Below are positions 26,478 through 35,699 of a DNA stretch of 64,000 nt, piece after piece (position 1 is the first letter of the stretch; each line of letters begins with the position of its first letter). Location of the stretch: assembly GCF_025403485.1 (NCBI RefSeq), contig NZ_CP099966.1:62001-126000 (forward strand), written 5' to 3'. The position numbers were made by a program, and so were the translations under genes. The notes under the pieces are model-generated. The model worked only from the letters and a program-made list of their open reading frames with translations, was not told the origin of the DNA and ran no database searches. Origin of the DNA: Chryseobacterium paludis (GTDB lineage: Bacteria > Bacteroidota > Bacteroidia > Flavobacteriales > Weeksellaceae).

Positions 26478-27292
26478 AAAAATTTTTATTCCTTCTAACA
26501 TTAGCGATAACATCTGCTAATCTTTATTCCCAGGACTCAAAAACAGCTGAAGAATGCTTTAAAAAAGCGGATTATAAATGTGCTGAAGAGCAATATTCTA
26601 AACTGGCTGAAAAAGAACAGATTCAGAAATATCGATCTGAGTACTATAACAATTTAGGGACGGCACAAAGAAGACTAGGTAAAACGCCTCAAGCCTTTAA
26701 ATCCTACGAATCTGCCTTAAGAGCAAATCCACTGTCTGCATCAGTATATGCTAATTTAGCTTCATTAAACAGCCAGAAAGGAACCAAAGAAAAAGCTTTG
26801 GACTATATTGACAAAGGATTGCAGATTGATCCTGAAAATGTAGATATGTACCTAACGAGATCTAAAATTTATGATAGCCAAGGAAAAAAAGACTTAGCTA
26901 TTAAAGATTTAAATCAGATCCTTGCCTTCGCACCAGAGAATATCTTTGCAAGAACAGGTTTAGCCAATCTGAAAAAGAATAATGGTGATCTTGAGGGTGC
27001 CTTGAAAGATTATAATCAGCTTATCTCTGAAAAACCTGAGTCGTTACTTTACAATGGGCGTGCAGATCTGTATTTAAAAATGAAAAAATCAAAAGAAGCT
27101 TTGGCAGATATTAATAAAGCCATTTCTATTGATCCTAAATTTGCTCAGTCATACGTAACAAAAGCTTTAATCCTATTCGATACTCAAAAACCTAAGGAAG
27201 CATGCACTAATCTGGAGAAAGCTGTAGCTGTGGGTTATGAAAAGGCTCTTCTAGCTCCACATTTTGCTAAATGTGTTATAAAACAGAATTAA
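26474..27292 (+). CDS. Periplasmic tetratricopeptide-repeat protein
   Basis: The 272-residue protein has a signal peptide (MKKFLFLLTLAITSANLYSQ) and about six TPR units, such as YYNNLGTAQRRLGKTPQAFKSYESAL split over two helices, VYANLASLNSQKG and ARTGLANLKKNNGDLEGALKDY. Cysteines occur near both ends (AEECFKKADYKCAEE; EACTNLEKA). TPR proteins hold other proteins together; no partner is named by the sequence. It is third in the tatA operon, and its 3' end overlaps the convergent rlmH by 4 bases. Confidence 0.85.
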   Translation: MKKFLFLLTLAITSANLYSQDSKTAEECFKKADYKCAEEQYSKLAEKEQIQKYRSEYYNNLGTAQRRLGKTPQAFKSYESALRANPLSASVYANLASLNSQKGTKEKALDYIDKGLQIDPENVDMYLTRSKIYDSQGKKDLAIKDLNQILAFAPENIFARTGLANLKKNNGDLEGALKDYNQLISEKPESLLYNGRADLYLKMKKSKEALADINKAISIDPKFAQSYVTKALILFDTQKPKEACTNLEKAVAVGYEKALLAPHFAKCVIKQN

Positions 27293-27762
27293 TCATTGTG
27301 ATAAGGTTTTCCCTGTAAGATCTGATCAGCACGATACAGCTGTTCCACAATAAATAAACGGATCATCTGATGGGTAAATGTCATTTTAGATAATGACATT
27401 TTTTCATTGGCTCTATTATATATTTCTTCTGAAAAACCATAGGCACCCCCAATCAGAATATTAATTTTCTTGACTGATGAATTCATCCATACATCTATTT
27501 TTTGAGCAAACTCTCTACTTGTAAATTGTTTTCCTTTCTCATCTAAAATTACGACCAGATCATTTTTATCGATTTGATTCATAAAAAGTTTGGCTTCTTC
27601 TTTTTTTAAAAGATCCGAAGAAAGGTTTTTTGCATTTTTAATATCAGGGATTTCTACTATTTCAAAATTCCAATGCTTAGGAAGGCGGGTGAGATAATAG
27701 CAGATCAAAGAAGTAATTTCTTTATCATCTGTTTTTCCAATACAGAGTAAGTTGATTCGCAT
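27289..27762 (-). CDS. rlmH: 23S rRNA (pseudouridine1915-N3)-methyltransferase RlmH
   Basis: The 157-residue SPOUT methyltransferase matches RlmH along its length: MRINLLCIGKTDDKEI, VVILDEKGKQFTSREFA, NILIGGAYGFSEEI (SAM-binding knot) and the C-terminal HQMIRLFIVEQLYRADQI. It methylates pseudouridine 1915 in helix 69 of 23S rRNA. The length is standard. It is convergent with the TPR gene, overlapping by 4 bases. Confidence 0.96.
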   Translation of the reverse strand: MRINLLCIGKTDDKEITSLICYYLTRLPKHWNFEIVEIPDIKNAKNLSSDLLKKEEAKLFMNQIDKNDLVVILDEKGKQFTSREFAQKIDVWMNSSVKKINILIGGAYGFSEEIYNRANEKMSLSKMTFTHQMIRLFIVEQLYRADQILQGKPYHND

Positions 27763-27921
27763 GGGATGTAATCAATTTTAATGAGGGCAAAGATATTCAT
27801 AATTTAAGGAATTATTTCTTATTTTTTTAATGCTTTTTGTTCATTATGATCCAAAAGCAACGTACCTAAATGTATTCTAAGTTTAAAAAAAACTGTATTT
27901 TTACGTAACCAACAGCACGTG

Positions 27922-28947
27922 ATGACATTGAGATTAATCTCCTGTATATTTTTATATTTCCCCTTAACTTCTTTTAGCCAGGAGGTTACAGGTGATGATG
28001 AAAAAAAAATTGATGAGGATAAAAATAAAATTTCAATAGTCGCAGGGGTAAGTTATGTTAATAATTCTTTTGGGGTTCGTTTTCAAAAGGAAACCTTCAG
28101 GCTGAAGCCTAACGATTCTTTTTATACCGAATTTTTTGTAAGATACAGATGGCTGGATACGAGTATTTCTTTTACACCTAAATTAATTAAAATAAATAAT
28201 GACGATGATATTAAGGGGAAGACCAAATATTTTAGTGTTGGTTTTGCCTTTTTCCTGACCCCAAAGCTTAGACAAATGGTAGGATATAACCAGATCAAAG
28301 GATTATATTTTGAGGATACAAAAAGATATATGACCATGCTAATGGAGGGGCTGAATTTAAATATAAGTGACGCATATTTTCAATTTCCCGATGCAAAATA
28401 CCGCTCTTTTAAAGGAGAAACAAGTTACCTATGGCTTGGAAATAAGGAAAACTACAGAAGTTATACAAATATGACGTATCAGCCTTTGAAAAATGATTTT
28501 GTTATTATTACAGGCTTGTTTTATCAGTATAATATATTGAGTGATTCGGATAGAGCGATATATCTGGGGGAAGTTTTAGATGGTGGAGAGGGAAGTTCTG
28601 CTACTAAAGACCTTAGGTTAGCATTAAGGACGGGAGCAGGTATCCAAAGGGTAATTAATAATAACTGGTACGCTGTGGTTGAATTTTATCCTCAACTTTA
28701 TTATTCAAAATTACTCGATGAAGCTTTTCATGAATTCAATATAGGAGTCAATTCTAATGTCAGAGTTGGCTATGATAATGGAAAATGGTTTATAGGAGCA
28801 GGTACCCAGTTAAACTGGGTAAATAGTTCAAATGAGAATTTCTATTCTTCTACCCAGTGGCAGTTTAGGGCTGGAATAGGATTAAGGTTTAATTCTCCAA
28901 AATTTGTCAATAGAAATTTTGATAAAATAGATAATATTCTAAAATAA
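27922..28947 (+). CDS. Outer-membrane beta-barrel-like protein of unknown function
   Basis: ATG 27922 (preceded by an in-frame GTG) gives about 341 residues with a signal peptide ending near TSFSQ. The rest alternates polar and aromatic residues in strand-like stretches (FYTEFFVRYRWLDTSISFTP, WYAVVEFYPQLYYSK, FRAGIGLRFNS), ending in a barrel-type terminal strand region. It starts 160 bases from the divergent rlmH and lies 2 bases before the YihY gene, so they form a pair. I recognise no specific family. Confidence 0.72.
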   Translation: MTLRLISCIFLYFPLTSFSQEVTGDDEKKIDEDKNKISIVAGVSYVNNSFGVRFQKETFRLKPNDSFYTEFFVRYRWLDTSISFTPKLIKINNDDDIKGKTKYFSVGFAFFLTPKLRQMVGYNQIKGLYFEDTKRYMTMLMEGLNLNISDAYFQFPDAKYRSFKGETSYLWLGNKENYRSYTNMTYQPLKNDFVIITGLFYQYNILSDSDRAIYLGEVLDGGEGSSATKDLRLALRTGAGIQRVINNNWYAVVEFYPQLYYSKLLDEAFHEFNIGVNSNVRVGYDNGKWFIGAGTQLNWVNSSNENFYSSTQWQFRAGIGLRFNSPKFVNRNFDKIDNILK

Positions 28948-28949
28948 TT

Positions 28950-29927
28950 ATGGGTATAAAAGTTCCTAATTTTATCTTGAAAATTCAAGAATTCTTAGAC
29001 GATATACATATTCCTGTACTGGGAATATCACTTTGGCAGATGTTTCAAATTTATATTTCAGGTATATTTAAAGATAAAATAGGAAGAAAGGCCGCAGCTA
29101 TTTCATGGAGCTTTACAATAAGTCTGTTCCCGTTTCTCCTCTTTTTGTTATCTGTTTTACCTTATATGCCTCATTATGATAAACTGCATTTTTATATTTT
29201 TGAAGTTTTAATCCACAATGTTTTTCCATCAAATATGGAAACGGATGTGCGGGGATATATTGAAAAAAGTATTATTCCCAATATGAGGGGGATCAGTAAT
29301 TTAACGATCGTTCTGGCATTGGTTTTTGCAACAAATGGAACTTTCTCGCTGATCAATGGATTTAATGAAAATTCAGATGAAAAACTCACTGATGTAAAAG
29401 AATTTATACTTTCTTTTTTTATTACAATTGGTTTTATAACCATCGTATTCTTAGCTCTTTTTGGAGTCTATTATGTAGAAGTCGTGCTTAAATTATTTAC
29501 ACCTACACATAACGTTTCATGGTTAGTGAAAAACCTATCCAAAATTATAGGATTTGTATCTTTTCCTCTTTTTTACTTTATTTTACTTGCTATGTTTTAC
29601 TGGTTGGGAACTGTGAAAATCGCCAGATTCAGACAAGCGGTTCCAGGGGCTATTTTAACGACAGTTCTTTTTGTTCTTACTACCTATATTTTTGCTATTT
29701 ATGTAAAAGATATTGCGAGATACAACGTTTTGTACGGCTCTATTGGAAGTATGATCCTTTTAATGGTTTGGGTAAATGTAAATGTCTATCTTCTTTTATT
29801 TGGCAATGAGCTTAATATGGCTATCAGAAAGCTTAGAATAGAAAAATTACTGTCAGATGAACTTCACAAAGATATGCTAACAGGCTATCCTACAAAGGAT
29901 GAGAATAATAAAAAAGATTTTGATTAA
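28950..29927 (+). CDS. YihY/BrkB-family inner membrane protein
   Basis: The 325-residue protein has six transmembrane helices and the family blocks GRKAAAISWSFTISLFPFLLF, GTFSLINGFNE, PGAILTTVLF and YGSIGSMILLMVWVNVNVYLLLFGNELN. Members were once called RNase BN or BrkB; their true role is unclear, perhaps lipid or envelope transport. It is translated directly after the outer-membrane protein gene, suggesting an envelope-linked pair. Confidence 0.92.
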   Translation: MGIKVPNFILKIQEFLDDIHIPVLGISLWQMFQIYISGIFKDKIGRKAAAISWSFTISLFPFLLFLLSVLPYMPHYDKLHFYIFEVLIHNVFPSNMETDVRGYIEKSIIPNMRGISNLTIVLALVFATNGTFSLINGFNENSDEKLTDVKEFILSFFITIGFITIVFLALFGVYYVEVVLKLFTPTHNVSWLVKNLSKIIGFVSFPLFYFILLAMFYWLGTVKIARFRQAVPGAILTTVLFVLTTYIFAIYVKDIARYNVLYGSIGSMILLMVWVNVNVYLLLFGNELNMAIRKLRIEKLLSDELHKDMLTGYPTKDENNKKDFD

Positions 29928-30061
29928 ATTCATAAGCATCTCATAATATTTAACGTTAATTATTCAAAAACTGTTGAATAATTTTTTTTGTTAATAGAAT
30001 TGTATTAATTTAGTTATCAATAGGGAATCTGATATTCTCATATAAACTAAATCTATTTATT

Positions 30062-30208
30062 ATGAAAAACATTAAAAAATTAACGAGAGATGAGCTGAAA
30101 ATCGTAAAAGGAGGAATAGCTTGCAGAACAGACGATGGTGGTTGTCCAGGAACCAATACGTATTGTTGTAACGGACTTTGTAGACTGATAACTTATGTTT
30201 GTCCATAA
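30062..30208 (+). CDS. GG-leader peptide with six-cysteine knottin-like core (bacteriocin-like RiPP precursor)
   Basis: The 48-residue ORF starts MKNIKKLTRDELKIVKGG, a double-glycine leader of the type cut by C39-peptidase ABC exporters. It is very close to the leaders of Chryseobacterium bacteriocin-like proteins. The 30-residue core has Cys at 21, 28, 35, 36, 40 and 47, giving C-x6-C-x6-CC-x3-C-x6-C. That order and spacing is the inhibitor cystine knot framework, close to omega-conotoxins. A terminator follows directly. No modifying enzyme or exporter gene is in the window. The gene is real by leader, codon use and terminator; its activity is unknown. Confidence 0.82.
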   Translation: MKNIKKLTRDELKIVKGGIACRTDDGGCPGTNTYCCNGLCRLITYVCP

Positions 30209-30213
30209 AAACA

Positions 30214-30239
30214 AAAAGAGAGCCCAATAGCTCTCTTTT
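30214..30239. terminator. Terminator between the GG-leader peptide and nhaA
   Basis: AAAAGAGAGC (30214-30223) pairs with GCTCTCTTTT (30230-30239) around CCAATA. It starts 6 bases after the peptide stop and also faces the 3' end of nhaA. Confidence 0.85.
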
Positions 30240-30250
30240 ATATTTCAATA

Positions 30251-31438
30251 TTATTCTTCATTATCTTCGTTAATGAATCTGTTTCTTTTAGAACTCATAC
30301 TTAGTATGGTAACTCCTAAAACGGCAGATAAGAATGATGCGATTAGAATAGCAAATTTTGCCTCATCCTGAATCTCAATTTCATTTTTGAATGAAAGCAG
30401 AGCTATGAAAATAGACATCGTGAAACCAATTCCTGCCAGTAAGCCAACCCCCAGCATATGTGCCCATGAACTGTTATGTGGGAGTGAACTTAATTTAAGT
30501 TTGATAGCAATAAATGAGAATAAATTAATACCAATTAATTTTCCTATAACCAAACCACCTATAATTCCCAGTCCTAATGTACTTACCAGACCTTCAACCA
30601 TTCCATTGTGAAATGTAATATTGGTATTGGTTAAAGCAAATATAGGCATGATAATAAAACTTACAGGGAGATGTAATGTATGCTCTAGTTTTTCTAAAGG
30701 AGATATTTTAACATTGGACGCATTCGTAGGAATTGATAATGCTAATAATACCCCGGCAATGGTAGCATGGATTCCGGAATGATGTAAAAAATACCATAAA
30801 AATAAACCGGGAACGATGTAGAAAACAAGTTTTGTAACCTTTAAAAAGTTTAAAAGAAAAAGCAGAGCGACAATTCCGAAGGATAAAATTAAATATATCC
30901 AATGGATCTGGTCTGTATAAAAAATGGCAATCACCAAAATAGCGCCCAGGTCATCAACAATAGCAAGGGCAGCAAGAAAGATCTTGATAGAGTTAGGGAT
31001 CTTACTCCCCAGCATAGAAATAAGTGCTAAGGAAAATGCAATATCCGTTGCCATTGGAATTCCCCATCCGTTGCTGTATTCTGTACCTGAATTGAAAAGA
31101 GTATAAATTGTTGCCGGAACCAGCATTCCGCCTATAGCTGCAAAAATAGGGAGCGATGCATTTTTGAAAGATGAAAGCTCTCCCTCTACCAATTCTCTTT
31201 TTATTTCCAGACCGACCAAAAGAAAGAAAATAGCCATAAGGCCATCATTGATCCATATGTGGATTGGATATTTTAAATGAAAAAGATCGATGCCTGTCTC
31301 CTTATCCAATAAGTTTTGAAAACTGCCTGCTAATGTTGAATTGGCAATCAGTAAAGACACGACAACACAAAAAATAAGGATTATTCCTGACGATTGACTG
31401 TTATTGAAAAATTTTTTAAAATAAATTGATAAATTCAT
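30251..31438 (-). CDS. nhaA: Na+/H+ antiporter NhaA
   Basis: The 395-residue protein has about 12 helices and the NhaA core: INDGLMAIFFLLVGLEIKREL, the paired aspartates in ALAIVDDLGAILVIA, GWGIPMATDIAFSLA and HMLGVGLLAGIGFTMSIFIA. It exchanges sodium for protons at the inner membrane to control pH and sodium. The gene begins 2 bases after the end of the RelA/SpoT gene, so it is its likely operon partner. Confidence 0.95.
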   Translation of the reverse strand: MNLSIYFKKFFNNSQSSGIILIFCVVVSLLIANSTLAGSFQNLLDKETGIDLFHLKYPIHIWINDGLMAIFFLLVGLEIKRELVEGELSSFKNASLPIFAAIGGMLVPATIYTLFNSGTEYSNGWGIPMATDIAFSLALISMLGSKIPNSIKIFLAALAIVDDLGAILVIAIFYTDQIHWIYLILSFGIVALLFLLNFLKVTKLVFYIVPGLFLWYFLHHSGIHATIAGVLLALSIPTNASNVKISPLEKLEHTLHLPVSFIIMPIFALTNTNITFHNGMVEGLVSTLGLGIIGGLVIGKLIGINLFSFIAIKLKLSSLPHNSSWAHMLGVGLLAGIGFTMSIFIALLSFKNEIEIQDEAKFAILIASFLSAVLGVTILSMSSKRNRFINEDNEE

Positions 31439-31440
31439 GT

Positions 31441-33651
31441 TTAAGATTGTAATCGTCTCACTCTCGAAACTCCGTTAATATTTTTAAGCTTTTTAAAGGT
31501 TTCCTCAAGTTGTCCCTTATTCTTTACTTCCAGGGTAATATTTCCCATAAAAACTCCATTATTGGATTCGATAGACATACTTTTCATATCCATTCCCATT
31601 GTTCCGCTGATGACAGCAGTAATATCATTGATCATTCCCATTCTGTCTAGACCTTCAATATCAATTTTCACTCTGTTTTTAAAGCTTTCTGCATTTACCC
31701 ATTTGGCTGGAATAACCCGGTAATCATATTGGGCTCTAAGGTTAATCGCATTGGGGCAATTATCACTGTGTACTTTTATCCCATCTGAGATCGTAATGAA
31801 TCCGAAAATTTTATCACCAGGAATTACAGTACAGCATTTTGCATATGTATAGTTTAGTTTTTCTTCATCTTTACCAAAGACGATCATATCAAGGTTTTGT
31901 TCCTTCGGCTCTTCGTAATGAACATTTTTCGGCGGCGATTTTCTAAATCTTGACAGCAAGTTATTGAAAACGTTTTTGCTCTCTATATATTTTCTTAAAC
32001 TGCTAACATCTAATTCATTACTCTGGAATTTTAAAAATAACTCCTGAGATGTTTTTAAATTAAAAAACTTTTGAAGTTTGTTGATCTCCTCATCATTAAA
32101 ATTGATCTTGGCATGACGAAGTTTTCTTTGTAAAATTTCTTTTCCTTCTTCTACCAATTGGTTCTTTTGCGAATTAAGATAACTTTTGATCTTAGATTTC
32201 GCTTTTGATGTTACTACAAATTCCAGCCAGTCGGATTTTGGTTTTTGATTTTGAGAAGATAAAATATCAACCTGATCACCATTTTGAAGAACATAAGAAA
32301 TAGGAACCAGCTTACCATTGATTTTTGCCCCTAAACATTTCATTCCTAAATCGGAGTGTACAGAAAAGGCAAAATCCAGTGCTGTTGCATTTGTTGGTAG
32401 AATTTTAATTTCACCTTTTGGGGTAAATACAAAAACCTCTTTCGAATATAAATTAAGTTTAATATTATCTAAAAGTTCAGAAGTGGAGAGATTCTGTTGT
32501 TGTTCCAGTACATCCCGGATCTCTGTTACCCATCTTTCAAAATTTCTGTCATCTGTACTTTGTTTATAGCCTTCCTTATATTTGTAGTGGGCAGCCACAC
32601 CTTTTTCTGCAATCTCATCCATTCTTTCAGAACGGATTTGTACCTCGATCCACTTTTTGTCCGGACCAAGGACCGTAAGGTGTAAACTTTCATACCCTGT
32701 AGAACGGGGCTGAGTAATCCAGTCACGCATTCTCGATGGATTACTGTGGTATACATCCGTTACAATAGAGTAGATCTTCCAGGCTAGAAATTTCTCATTT
32801 TTAGCATCAGATCTATAAATAATTCTGATGGCATAATTATCAAAGACCTCTTCGAAAGAAACACCTTGTTTAAGCATTTTTCGGTAAATAGAAGAGACTG
32901 CTTTTGCCCGACCCTTTATACTGAAATTCAATCCTTCCTCCTGTAATCTTTCCGAAACTTCTTTTTTGAATTCCTCAATGTATTTTTCACGATTTTCTTT
33001 AGCTAATTCTAATTTTTCCGTGATCTCATTGAAAACTTCTGGATTGTTGTACTTCAAAGAAAGATCCTCAAGCTCCGATTTGATGTTATATAACCCGAGA
33101 CGATGTGCCAGTGGTGCATAAATATAAACGGTTTCTGAAGCAATTTTCTTTTGTTTATCAGGAGCCATACTCTCCAGGGTACGCATATTGTGAAGACGGT
33201 CTGCAATTTTGATCAGAATAACCCTGAAATCCTCAGATAACGTTAGTAAAAGCTTTCTGTAGTTTTCAGACTGCACAGAAATATTCTGATGATTCATAAT
33301 GGATATCTTGGTTAATCCATTAACGATATTGGCTATTTTTTCGCCAAAAATCTTCTTTATATCTTCAAAAGTATAATCAGAATCCTCAATAACATCGTGT
33401 AGTAATGCACATGCAATAGAAGTGGCTCCCAAACCGATCTCTGTTGCTACAATTTTAGCCACAGCAATAGGATGGTAAATGTACGGTTCACCAGATTTTC
33501 TTCTTTGATCTTTATGTGCATCTAGTGCAATATCAAATGCCTTTCGGATGAGCTTGTTGTTTTCCTCATCAAGAGTCCTGTAGGTATTAGAAATCAGATC
33601 TTTATATCTTGCGAGTATCTCTTTATTCTCCTGTTCTAAGTCGTAACTCAT
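31441..33651 (-). CDS. RelA/SpoT bifunctional (p)ppGpp synthetase/hydrolase
   Basis: The 736-residue protein has an HD hydrolase domain with His60, His85-Asp86 and the ED pair at 89-90 (LLHDVIED), preceded by RRKSGEPYIYHP. The synthetase domain follows (about 240-370, RMRDWITQPRSTGYESLH), then a TGS domain (VFVFTPKGEIKILP), a helical/CC region with the conserved CC in YAKCCTVIPGD, and a C-terminal ACT domain. The hydrolase residues are intact, so it should both make and degrade (p)ppGpp. Its own promoter region lies before 33651, and nhaA is next in the transcript. Confidence 0.95.
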   Translation of the reverse strand: MSYDLEQENKEILARYKDLISNTYRTLDEENNKLIRKAFDIALDAHKDQRRKSGEPYIYHPIAVAKIVATEIGLGATSIACALLHDVIEDSDYTFEDIKKIFGEKIANIVNGLTKISIMNHQNISVQSENYRKLLLTLSEDFRVILIKIADRLHNMRTLESMAPDKQKKIASETVYIYAPLAHRLGLYNIKSELEDLSLKYNNPEVFNEITEKLELAKENREKYIEEFKKEVSERLQEEGLNFSIKGRAKAVSSIYRKMLKQGVSFEEVFDNYAIRIIYRSDAKNEKFLAWKIYSIVTDVYHSNPSRMRDWITQPRSTGYESLHLTVLGPDKKWIEVQIRSERMDEIAEKGVAAHYKYKEGYKQSTDDRNFERWVTEIRDVLEQQQNLSTSELLDNIKLNLYSKEVFVFTPKGEIKILPTNATALDFAFSVHSDLGMKCLGAKINGKLVPISYVLQNGDQVDILSSQNQKPKSDWLEFVVTSKAKSKIKSYLNSQKNQLVEEGKEILQRKLRHAKINFNDEEINKLQKFFNLKTSQELFLKFQSNELDVSSLRKYIESKNVFNNLLSRFRKSPPKNVHYEEPKEQNLDMIVFGKDEEKLNYTYAKCCTVIPGDKIFGFITISDGIKVHSDNCPNAINLRAQYDYRVIPAKWVNAESFKNRVKIDIEGLDRMGMINDITAVISGTMGMDMKSMSIESNNGVFMGNITLEVKNKGQLEETFKKLKNINGVSRVRRLQS

Positions 33652-33710
33652 TTGTGTAAATGCCTATATTTAAACGAAAATACGAAAATTTTCCCAGTTT
33701 TCAAATTACA

Positions 33711-33740
33711 AAAAATCCGCAGAAAGCTCTACGGATTTTC
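33711..33740 (-). terminator. Imperfect terminator hairpin
   Basis: AAAATCCG (33712-33719) pairs with CGGATTTT (33732-33739), with extra AGA/TCT pairing inside the loop. On the minus strand it follows the stress-protein-like gene that ends at 33762. Confidence 0.6.
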
Positions 33741-33761
33741 GGTTATTAGAATTTAGTTTTA

Positions 33762-34127
33762 TTAGAATTTTACCTCGGAGTCAATGCCATGGCTTGAACC
33801 TTTGATCTTGACATCAGGGCTATTGTGGATTTCGGCTTTATTTCGAGCGTCAATGTATTTTTTTAAGTTATGGTAATCAGCCTGTTCGATACCCATATTT
33901 TCAAATAAATATGTTTTCAGAACAGAGTTTTGACTGAATATATTCCGTGCATTGTCGGTCTGATCAAGATCATTTACGGCGACACTTGCTAAATATTGAG
34001 AGCCGTGAGGATGGTCTTCGAGATATACAATGTAATCTGAGTTTCCAAAACCAGAGCTTTCCAGGTCTGTTTCAAGTTTTTTATAATCACTGTGAGATTG
34101 AAATAATCCGGCTAATATTTTTGTCAT
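33762..34127 (-). CDS. Small protein with general stress protein 17M/YflT-like N-terminus
   Basis: The 121-residue protein starts MTKILAGLFQSHSDYKKLETDLESSGF. This resembles the beta-alpha opening of the YflT/GSP17M domain, in which a residue pair is skipped by a helix that begins with a D-A/Y pattern. The C-terminal 50 residues are charged. Hydrophobicity gives no membrane segment, so it is cytoplasmic. It is a monocistronic gene next to the stringent response gene. The family call is tentative; general stress response is a guess from similarity. Confidence 0.6.
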   Translation of the reverse strand: MTKILAGLFQSHSDYKKLETDLESSGFGNSDYIVYLEDHPHGSQYLASVAVNDLDQTDNARNIFSQNSVLKTYLFENMGIEQADYHNLKKYIDARNKAEIHNSPDVKIKGSSHGIDSEVKF

Positions 34128-34374
34128 GATCGTGTGTTTTAAATTTCTACTTAAAGGTAATAATTAAATTTCAATTTTTTTGAATAAAATGTAATAAAAT
34201 TAACTATATAGTAGTTTATCTATAATTTTATGTTAAAATGTTTGATGATCTCTATCAATCGAATGTTTGAATTTTTTGAGACATTAGCACTTGATCAGTT
34301 GCTGTATTAATTGTTTTCAGGACTATTGTGTACTTGTCTTAAAAAGCTCAAATTAGCGGTAAAAATAAATAACT

Positions 34375-35640
34375 ATGAAGAGAATTTTACTTGCTTTTTC
34401 TTTGTTGTCTTCGTTCTTAGATGCGCAGCAATATAATTGGACCGCTTTTTCTAATCCACCGCCTGCTAGTGGGGTTGGAAGATATGATGACGTCTTTTTT
34501 CTTGATGAAAATGTAGGTTGGGCTGCACGTGGAGGAAGTGCTGCTGTTTTTAAAACGATCAATGCCGGTAGCACCTGGACTCAACAGGTTGTAAGTTCCA
34601 CTCCAAATGAGTATTATCGAAATATTGAGTTTTTAAATGAAAATATTGGCTTTTTAGGAACTTTGAACAATAATTTCTATAAAACTACAGATGGAGGAAG
34701 TTCGTGGCAAAGAGTCAATAATATATCACCCTATCCTCAGGGGATCTGTGGTTTGGATTGTGTAGGAACTTCTACTGTTTATGGATGTGGAGCTTGGTTT
34801 TATCCAGCTTATATTATAAAATCAACGGATAGTGGGAATACGTGGCAATATATTGACATGTCTGCATATGCTACGGCCTTAGTAGAAATTACTTTTATCG
34901 ATGAAAATATTGGTTTTGCAGCTGGAAGTGATGATGATGGAGCAGTAGTTCTTAAAACTACTAATGGAGGGGTAAGTTGGACGAAAATTTATAACAGTAA
35001 TATTCCGTTTGAATACGTTTGGAAAATGCAGCTTCTGGATAATAATAAAATATTTTGTTCCATTGAAGCAGAGTCCCCGAATATTGGTAGATTGTTAAAA
35101 TCATTGGATGGGGGACTTACCTGGGAAACCAAGGATTTTCCAGATACTTATGTGCAAGCTGTTGGTTTTACTTCTGCAACACACGGTTGGATGGGTGGAC
35201 ATAACACAGGCTTCTATGAAACTTTTGATGGAGGTACTACCTGGAACAACACGGGTGTAGGAGGATCTTTGAACAGGATTTTTTTTGTTAGTAACAGTCT
35301 CGCTTACGCAGCTGGAAAGAGTATTTATAAAATGACCACCGGAAATCTTGGAATACATGAAAGTACAGATGACCATTCGGAAGGAAAACTTCAGATTGAT
35401 ATTGCTCCAAATCCTGTTAAAGATAAACTGAATTTAAATATTCATTTTGAACACTCGGACCATGTTATTATTGGTTTATATGATGGGTCTGGAAAATTTA
35501 TCACAAATATTCTGAAAGATAACATCAGTGAAAAAGGAATGAAAAAATATTCTTTGGATTTTAATTATCCTAAAGGAAATTACTTACTCAATGTGCATTC
35601 TAATCTCGGAAGACAAGCTATTAAAATTATAAAAGAGTAA
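34375..35640 (+). CDS. Secreted YCF48/BNR-repeat propeller protein with T9SS sorting domain
   Basis: The 421-residue protein has a signal peptide (MKRILLAFSLLSSFLDAQ). It then has at least six BNR/YCF48-type blades with the recurring Asp-box forms TTDGGSSWQ, STDSGNTWQ, TTNGGVSWT, SLDGGLTWE and TFDGGTTWN, each preceded by an ENIGF or ATHGW turn. The C-terminal 75 residues (IAPNPVKDKLNLNIHF..GNYLLNVHS) are a type A Por tail. It would be exported by T9SS. There is no catalytic signature; binding to a surface polymer is possible. Confidence 0.88.
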   Translation: MKRILLAFSLLSSFLDAQQYNWTAFSNPPPASGVGRYDDVFFLDENVGWAARGGSAAVFKTINAGSTWTQQVVSSTPNEYYRNIEFLNENIGFLGTLNNNFYKTTDGGSSWQRVNNISPYPQGICGLDCVGTSTVYGCGAWFYPAYIIKSTDSGNTWQYIDMSAYATALVEITFIDENIGFAAGSDDDGAVVLKTTNGGVSWTKIYNSNIPFEYVWKMQLLDNNKIFCSIEAESPNIGRLLKSLDGGLTWETKDFPDTYVQAVGFTSATHGWMGGHNTGFYETFDGGTTWNNTGVGGSLNRIFFVSNSLAYAAGKSIYKMTTGNLGIHESTDDHSEGKLQIDIAPNPVKDKLNLNIHFEHSDHVIIGLYDGSGKFITNILKDNISEKGMKKYSLDFNYPKGNYLLNVHSNLGRQAIKIIKE

Positions 35641-35651
35641 ATTGATAAAAG

Positions 35652-35676
35652 AAGGCGTAGAAATTTTCTACGCCTT
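35652..35676. terminator. Strong terminator between convergent genes
   Basis: AAGGCGTAGA (35652-35661) pairs perfectly with TCTACGCCTT (35667-35676), with an AATTT loop and A/T runs outside. It can end both the propeller gene (+) and the acs operon (-). Confidence 0.9.
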
Positions 35677-35699
35677 TTTATTATACCTGTCTGTTTAGA

